Below, in pieces: positions 12,701 through 21,700 of a DNA stretch of 22,514 nucleotides; the stretch's first letter is position 1; the number at the start of each line of letters is the position of its first letter. The translations under genes were made by a program, and so were the position numbers. Under the pieces are notes generated by a model. That model made no database searches. It was not told the origin of the DNA and saw nothing but the letters and a program-made list of their open reading frames with translations. Origin of the DNA: Saccoglossus kowalevskii (Eukaryota; Hemichordata; Enteropneusta; Harrimaniidae); assembly GCF_000003605.2 (NCBI RefSeq), contig NW_003149772.1, positions 162,491-185,004 of the forward strand, read 5' to 3'.

Positions 12701-15700
12701 CCACATGTGATACTAGACCACCTACCTGCCACATGTGATACTAGACCACCTAACTGTCTCATCATGGTACTAGACCACCTACCTGCCACATGTGATACTA
12801 GACCACCTACCTGCCACATGTGATACTAGACCACCTAACTGTCTCATCATGGTACTAGACCACCTACCTGCCACATGTGATACTAGACCACCTACCTGCC
12901 ACATGTGGTACTAGACCACCTAACTGCCACATCATGTGATACTAGACCACCTAACTGTCTCATCATGGTACTAGACCTACCTACGTGTTTTGTAACTGAC
13001 ACATGTAATACTAGATCCTCTTTGGTTGTATTTTGTTCTCAGGTGCTATGACAGTTGAATACCTTGGTTTCCTATCGAATATATCAGATCAGAAAGAGGC
13101 CTTGTTTCCAATTGATTTCAAGTAAGTAGTACATACAGTAATCAAGTAGTGTTCACTTTTATAAATTTATTCCATGTTTGATACTAAATTTATTATATTT
13201 AACTTAGCTAAGCTTTCTATCTAATTCAACTTCATCTTAACTTGTATTTTATATTTGTTTATGGTGCCTTACATATTATGTAAAATTTATGCAAATGATC
13301 AATAAAACAAATGTCTGATGTCTAATTACTCTGCAGATTTGATGTTTGACGAAATAATAAATGTGAATTTTAATGATTAACCATGTTTCCGTATTATTAA
13401 TAAAGCCAACTTTGGTCACTGTCACAAAATCAAAACCAACATTTTGTTTTTCACATTTCTTCCAAAGTGTTGATCAAGATAACTTGCCAATTGAAAATCA
13501 TGTCGGAAATAATCGAAAAAAAAAAATTGCAGAACAAAAATGTCAAAATGTAGTGTTAGAAACTTCGCAGTAGAACATTATGACGCACAAATGGGTAACC
13601 CTTGAATGCTGAAATTGTTCCCACCAAATGTTGTAACATTTTGCAATTTTTTGTTTATTTTTCTGTCAAGTCTTCATTAATTTTGGGTCAGAAAGAACAT
13701 ATTTTCTGTTGGCTTAAGGTCTTCTTAAACGTTTTGGCGAAAAAATGTGAAAATTGAAAACAAATTATGAAGATTTATTTTTTGAAAAGTGACTGAAATT
13801 GACTTTGATATTGAAAGGTTAAATGCATTCTTGAAAGCCAAGTAATCAAGGTTTATGTGGAGTGTTTTTCGTTACTATGTTCTGATGCTGTTTATTTTTG
13901 TTACAGAGTAACGCGTGTTTACTGGAGCACAGTCGATGCACGAAGAAGATGTATTTACACAATTACTATCAAAGAGTACCGTCCAATTTCTCCGACACAA
14001 CCAACGAAAGACTTAAACAGAACTGTTGTACACAACACTACATTGTCAAGTGGTGATGAGGATATTAACTACACTATCTTACATGGTGAAAACAATGATT
14101 TATCGTCAAGTAATTTGAACAATGGAACAAACATATCTGGTCAAACCAATGCTGGTCGTTCATGCATTTCTCAGGACTCTAACATATTACAGAAGGATAC
14201 TGTAACTATTATTGAAGAACCCAATACGGAGGTTTTGAATAACTCTTCATCAATTTCAAGTTCAGCTCTAGAATGTCTAGCACCAAACACTCTGAAGTTG
14301 CTTCCTTCTTCAACCCTTGATACTGCCAAAGCACCTGTAGATTTGACTGCGTCACCATTCACTGCGTCACCTAGACGTCTAGGTATGATGGTGGACCGGC
14401 TTAATGCGGGAGCTGCCTCTGCTAAACGTAGAAGTGCTAGGGAACTTGCTTTTAATGCGGAAACCAATAGTTACGAACCTTGCTTGGTAGAAACAGCTGC
14501 TGACATTGTCTCAGTAGTAGAAGAAGAGGATGTTACAAAGGAATCATTGGAAGAATCAAGTGGGAGTCGGTCAAATGTTCCTTCAGTTGTTGCTTCCGAT
14601 GACGTCTCTGAACTTGTTCTTGACCTACAGGATTCTGATCTTCCATTATCAGATGCTGCCATGGAGATGATTGCCATGGAAACAGATGATATGTCGAGTA
14701 CCTTGATTTGTGCAGGTTCTTGTGTATCTAGTTCCAGTTCTACACTAACAGCAACTGAGGAGGTCCCTGCTATAGAGGTATCAGTAATTGATGAAGAGCT
14801 TCAGGAAATAGAAGAACATAGTTTGGTCACGGAAGAAGAGAAAACATCAGCTCTTGAGCATGAAACAATAACAAGTCTTGCTGAAAAGTCAGCAGCCGTT
14901 CTTCAAGATGGAATGATCAGTGACGAGGTTAGAGCACTTGTGGAGGAAGCCATTGCTTCTGCTGGTAGTTGTTTGATAGAAACTGATCCCAGTTGTAAAA
15001 CGAACTATACAACACCCAGCATACCAGTGGAAAGTACTCAAAGTGAAACAGCAGGGCAAATGTCAATTGCAGACCTTGTTGATAAGGTGGTAGAAGAATC
15101 ACTTTTTGCAGCAACATCTGCAAAAGACACTGCATCATCAGCTGAACCAGTAGCGAAAATGTCCACAGACCCTGTTTCACATGTTTTAATGCACCATACA
15201 ACACAGTGTTTGACTGATCCTGCTGAAAGACCAGCATTAAATTCTGTTACAGATTCCTCAAACAACACATCTGTAACTGCATCAATAGATATAACAGAAG
15301 CCAAACTAAAATCCATTACAAATACAGTCCCAGAAATTATACCAGTGTCGGAGACAGAAACCACATCAGAACAACCACCAGAACCAACTTTGAAGCTCAT
15401 GGCAGATCGTAATATGATATCTGCAGCAGAATTAGAAACTTCATTGGAACCCATCAATAAATCTAAGAAATCACATGTTACTGGACTGCTGTCAGGACCT
15501 GTCTTAGCACCTACAGCAGAACCTGTTGTAGAATCTTCATCAGAGAATGTTGCCAAAGCTGTGTCACAAAAGGTCACAGATGCTTTGTTAGAACCTGTTG
15601 CAGAACCTGTCACAGAAGCTTTGTTACATCCTGTTGCAGAACCTGTCACAGAAGCTTTGTTGGAACCTGTTGCAGAACCTGTCACAGAAGCTTTGTTGGA

Positions 15701-18700
15701 ACCTGTTGCAGAACCCGTCACAGAAGCTTTGTTAGAACCAGTTGCAGAACCTGTCACAAAAGCTTTGTTGGAGCCTGTTGCAGAACCTGTCACAGAAGCT
15801 TTATTACATCCTGTTGCGGAACCTGTCACAGAACCTGTTGTCGGAGCTTTGTTAGCACCTATCAGAAAACTTATGTCAGAACCTGATGCAGAGGCTTTGT
15901 TACCATCTGTTGCAGGGCCTAGCTCAGAACAAATTACAGAACCTATAGCAGAAGTTGTGTTAGAACCTGTTGTAGTATCTAAGTCAGAACCTATCACAGA
16001 AGCTACCAGTTGCTTAAATCCTACCACAGAAGCTGTGTCAGAACCTGTCACAGAACAAAACACAGTGGTAGAAATATCACTGAAAACTGTCACAGAGGCA
16101 ACATTAGATTCTCTGCCTGAAACTTTGTCTTCAGCTAATTCAAACTCTGTCACAGCATCCCTGCAAGACTCTGTTTTAGAACTCCAAAAGAAGAGCAGCA
16201 TTCCAACAGAAATATCAAAATTTCCAAAGGCTGATGTCAGTATCATGCAAAGACTTGATTCAGATTCTAACATTGGTGATCATTTCATGGAATCAGGTTT
16301 GAAAAAAAGAAAAAATAGTGACAGTAATGTAGAAGAGAAGCAGATAGCCGAGGAGAACTCATCTGTGGACCATGATGATAATTTGATTGATGGCTCTCAG
16401 GTTCAAAAAATTCAAACTGTTTCCAATGTTATAATTCCCATGGAAACAACACAGACTACTGATGCAGTAGAGAAAGTTGAGGAAGAATCACATGCTTTAG
16501 GTTTGAACAAAGAGACGTTGGCTGAAGACAGTTTTTCTTCTCCAAAAGATGACTTGGATAAGAAGGAAGATAGGAGCCATCAGAATGAAGTTAATGAAGA
16601 GACTCATTATTTGCACACCCCGTCATACTTGTGCCATCGCTGTGGTAAGCCATACAGATCTCAAAAACCATATTTAAAACATATGAAAATATGTGTGGAG
16701 ATGAATGATGACTCTGATAATGATGAAAAGTTTCAGAAAGACTTGGATGTAATCGATGTTAGTGTTGAAGGAAGAAAAAGGTACCCTATGAGGAGCACAA
16801 AGACAAGGTTGCTGCGGATTGTGGAATTTGGTTCCCCAACAGTGCCATTGAAGTCTCCAACCAAGGATGAGGTGACTTCTCCCACAAGAAAGAGATTAAA
16901 GAGTGGAGGTAGCAGCACAGATGAGAGTGAGCCACAGAAGGAGTGTGTTGCCAGGAGTCAAGAATCTCATTCAGAGGCTTGCACATCACTAAATGCTAAG
17001 GATGTTTCAGCAGTTGGTATGTCTGCATTAGATGAGTGTAAATCTGGAAAAGTAGATTGCAAGGTTTCCACAGATGATGCCAAATTAATATCTAAAACAG
17101 CTCTAGTACAGGGTGTTGATCAGCATCTTTCTGAGGTAGATAACAAACAGAATAAAACAGAAAAGGAAGAAAGCACCACCATAACCCCAAGGAGGAGAAG
17201 GACACGTAGTAGTAGCATCTGTGAGGACAACACAAAAATGATTAGAGATGTTAATTCTAGATTCAGGAGAAGATCATTTGAAAACAGCGAGTTAAGGTTG
17301 TCGAAAGTGACCAGCCCAACATCTGACAGTGTGTTTTACACCAAGGATTTGGCAAAGATAGCATCAATAAAAGAGCTTAATCCATTTGTTATGTTGAATA
17401 AATGTGATGAGGAAACACCAGGAAACTGTAAATCATCTGCAGACATTTCAGTTGAATCGATTGAACAAGATGCACAAGTTGAGGAAAAGAGCAATATTCA
17501 TGAAGCAGTTGGGAAGCTTGGAAAATTGACCTCTTCAGAATTTGTGAAAGCTGTGGAAGGTACACATGACAAACCACCATTGATCACACCAATGAAGACA
17601 TCAGGAGAACCTGAATTGCTGACTGCGGTTGAGCATCCGGAAAGCAGCATCCCAAAAACATCATCTATTTTGAGCAGCTTTGACATGAATGGAAAACGTG
17701 TAGTGACCACACAAGCATGCATTGTTGTAGATGTCCCAGTCTCGGATCAAACACAACAGATAGTCACCCCCCCAAAATCATCCCCAACTGTTAAACATGC
17801 ATCCTCGGACAAGAAAAAAGGGATGGTCACTCCAACTAAGACATCCCCAACTGTAAAAATCTCATCACCTGTTGAAAATGCTCCAGTGGGATTAAAATTA
17901 AGGACTCTTCTTCTTGATGCTAATGCCACAAATCCAGTGATAAGTCACATCTCTCCATCATCAAATCCATCCAATAAACTTTTCAGTGTAAATGAAACGG
18001 TATCCAAGGGAGACATAACAATTGTAGCCGAAGTCGAAGGTCTGAAGGATCCTTCAGCTTCACCAGAAGCTCTTAAAGAAAAAACAAAAACCCTGAGGAA
18101 CCGTACTTCTTCTTCATCAGAAGATTTGAGAAAACCTTTAACTTCAACAGAAATGATAAAGAAGCTTTCTCCTACACCAGAAGCTCCGGGGAAATCTTCA
18201 GCTGCAGCAAAAATTCCAAAGATGCCTTCACCATCTGCAAAATCTCTGAAGAACCTTTCATCATCAACAGAGCCAACATCCAAAGAGCCTCATGTTATGA
18301 CATTGAAAGAGCTTCTCCAGGTGGGAAACTTAGATAAACGAGTGTCAGCTAAAGTCCTGCCAAGCACTCTTAGTAATTTAAAATCAAACCACCAGTCGAA
18401 CTCTTTTGTATTGCATGGGAATATCTCTCAACTGGCTGAACATGTTTTGTTGATGACTATGCCAGGAGACTTGAAAACTTCTGTATCAGGCTCTTCAACA
18501 AAAACAGATTCAAAACCAACTGTAACAAAAGATTCCCTTGTTACCAGAAAATATAAACCAGATCGAGTTAAAGAGAAGATAAAAAGGTACACTCCAGAGG
18601 AACTAGAGAAGCATAATATTGATCCAAAGTACTTGAAAACACTGTTCCACAGTTTGTCCCCTTTGGAACCACAACAGTCGCAGTTTGTGAAGGGTATAAC

Positions 18701-21700
18701 AGAAAAAGGTCCCAATGAGCAAATGGAGATGTCTACGCATACTGCACATCCTTCAGTTTTGTCACATCATCAACATGAAGAGAAACAACCAACAGTAACA
18801 CAGTCTCCTGAACTACTAAGGTATCTCTGTAGTCCCACGCCTAGTATATCAAATTCGCTAAGTCAGTCACCTCAATCCGCAGGAAAACCTTCTCCTGTAG
18901 CAATCCGACCTAAGTTTGGGAGTAACAATCCTGCCCTTCATACCAGTCCTGTTCCGTTCCAGCCCCAACAGATGGTTGTTATGGCACCAAATGTTCCCCC
19001 TGTTGGGGGAATGCCATTAGCAATGACAAATGATGGAATTAAACGACAGACTTTGACGACACGGATGGGTGATGGTGTTGGTAGGGTTGGAGTGCAGGGG
19101 TTACCAATAGTGAATTCAGGTGTGCAAGGATTACCAGTGGCGAATGCAGGAAATCCGTCCTACATGGTTGTCAATCCTTCAGAGCTTCCAGTGATGGTAG
19201 TCAAGAATAATGGTAAAATGGAGAGAAACGTTGTAGTCACAAGGGCCCTGCAAATGCAGCCTACATCTTTGAGCCACAGTCCTGTTAAATTAATCGTTGA
19301 TATGAAAAACCATGTATCTGCTACAGTGCGCCATATGCCCATGAATGAAACTCTGCCAGTCGTAGCCGATAAAAGTGGCTTTCAGTTCCCAGTACAGCCT
19401 GCGATGACACTCCCACCACAGGCCAGCAATCATATCCCTGGCTACCAGGTGCCAGTACTTGCACCCATTATTCACAATCCTCAAGGTTTTGGAGGGTTTC
19501 AACCACCAGTGATATCGACAAATGTCATGTCTTCTTTCCAGAGGGCAGTTGACCAGGAAGCTGCAAGACAGAGTAGTTTATTCCTGACAAGCCCACAAAA
19601 GCATCAAATGCAGCTGCCGAATTCCCCAGTTAGGTCTGTCTCGCATGGTGTGGAAAATGTAGCTGTGGGTGGGAACAAATCACCAATTGCAGCGCTGTTC
19701 CCGACGACGTCTCAAGCAGAATTGATACAGGCATATCATGATGCAGGAATTCCATACCCGTCACTGCCGCAAGAGCCGCCAGGTGGATTACTGCCGAGGG
19801 TTGAGATTCAACAGCATCAAGTGCCACAAGCCATTGTTTCTCAACAGAGTGCTGTTCAACTTGTATCTACTGCAGGAGCTGTACCCTTGTCTGTACTTGA
19901 AGGTGTTGCAACACAGAGTCAGGCATACCTGTCTAATCATTTCCAACAGAATCCATCCAGAAATGTTGCAGAAAACATTCCATCATCAGGTACTGTGAAT
20001 GCTTTAGGCCAACAGGGTGTTTCATTAGGTGTTCGTATGAGTGTTCAACCATGTATTCAAGGAATTCCAATGGGACTGCAACAAAGTGCTCCGCAGAATG
20101 TTCAAGGTATTCAAATAGGTGTACAACAAAATGTTCAGATGGATGTTCAGCAGAATGATCAAGGTGTTTCCCAATGTATCCAAGGTGTTCCACAAAATGT
20201 TCAGGGCATTCAGATGGGTGCTCAGCAAGCTGGTGTCCCAGCTTTTTGTACAGGAATGAGCAATCAGATGATCAACAAAACACCTCCACTGTCATCTCAG
20301 AACACATGGGATGATCTGATCAGAGTTATGCAAAGTCCTGTTAATATAAACAAGCAGCAGAAACTGACTTCTCCAAACGACATCATTGCACAAGCAATGG
20401 TGACTGCATCAAATGCGTCACGATCTTCTTCAACGTTAAGCAATTTTCATACAAGCCAGTCCTTACAAACACAGGCACTGCCATATTCTACCTCATCCCT
20501 CACTAGCACTGGGGTTTTAACAAAAGGTATGTATCCCATGCCCTCTACTAGTAAACCTTCATACCTTGATGAGTTGTTGATAGCACAGAACACAAGCAAC
20601 CTCGCCAGCGGAGTTGACTCTGTTAAGAAGACGTACAATCCGCCAAACAATACGCAGCTACAGTTTCATGCACCCCAAGGGGTTTATTCTATACACTCAT
20701 CTATGTCCAACCACGCTGACATTGGCACTGGATTATACACAGACGCAACAAAAGGCACAGTTTCTTCGTTAACTATAGCCAACCAACAATCGCAGCCTCA
20801 TGCTCTGCTTGCTATACCCACTAGCAAAGTGAGTTCGTCAGCCAATCTGGGTGCTTCTGCGGCACTGAGGAATATCGTCCAACAGAAAAATCTTGATGGA
20901 GTGTACATGTCGTCTGGAACAATGTTACGTCCACTTATGGTGAACACCCAGAGTCAGCACATGATGCCGTCCATCCCGCTTTCGCTTCCGACGCTTCCAG
21001 TGTCATCCCTCGTTACCAGCTCAGTGTCGGCGCCAATTGTCACAAGTTCAATGAACCCAGTGACTCAGCTAGCGAACATCCTCTCTGAAGCCGGGATGCA
21101 AAGCTTAAGCAAATTGACGCCAGATGAATTGACGTATCTTCACCAGGCTCTGAGTTCAGATGCGTCAACCATCAATATTGATATGGTGTCGGCGAGACTT
21201 CTAGGGACTAACTCGAAGAAGAGAAAACCTCCAACTATTATGAACAAATCAAAAAGAACTAAGCTAATCAAACATTCTCCGAGCAGCTTAACGGAATCAA
21301 ACCATACAATCAGAAAGGATATGACAACTATTCACACTAGTCCTGAACGAATATGCGCTCCTTCACCATCTAAACCGAAGACCAAACCGCGAATAAAGAA
21401 TCCTGGTGGCAGCGCTAGTAGTCGGCCGCGAATGAAACACCCAACTTTCCAAGCAAGCGATTTGCCACAGATAAACATAGCCAATGCTAGCTGGGAGAAG
21501 GCATTTGAACAACGAATTAAGAACCCTGAATTGTCTGTTTATAATCTTCTGAGGGAGCCCTCAGTGTTAAAAGACAGTCGAGGAAGCAGTGCAGCGAGTG
21601 CAAGCGAGACAGAGCAGCCAAAGAAAAAGAAGAGAAGGAAAGAAAAGTTACAAGCCAGAGATAGTGATGAGAACTATATGCAAGGTACAATTTCCACTTT

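Noticed and set aside
11700-13015. CRISPR-like array
   Set aside because: Repeats are contiguous with no unique spacers, units vary in length, and the context is a eukaryotic intron: a minisatellite.
13857-13906. ATG at 13857 as a start of a separate 2,627-residue gene
   Set aside because: The reading frame before 13907 is intronic. A good acceptor (TTTTTGTTACAG) and continuity of FYRN across 13043-13121 and 13907 show it is one gene.
15038-16273. 411-codon open frame on the minus strand
   Set aside because: It lies antisense to the giant exon and is made of the complement of the 36-base repeat and surrounding biased codons (repeated ASVTGSATGSNK). It has no family match and no splice or start context.
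19630-20228. Several minus- and plus-frame shadows over the Gln-rich repeats
   Set aside because: Created by the repetitive GTTCAA/CAGAATGTT DNA. The frame with family context and continuity is the giant exon.
21400-21470. AT-hook motifs (KPRIK, RPRMK)
   Set aside because: Neither has the RGRP core; basic but not canonical AT-hooks.
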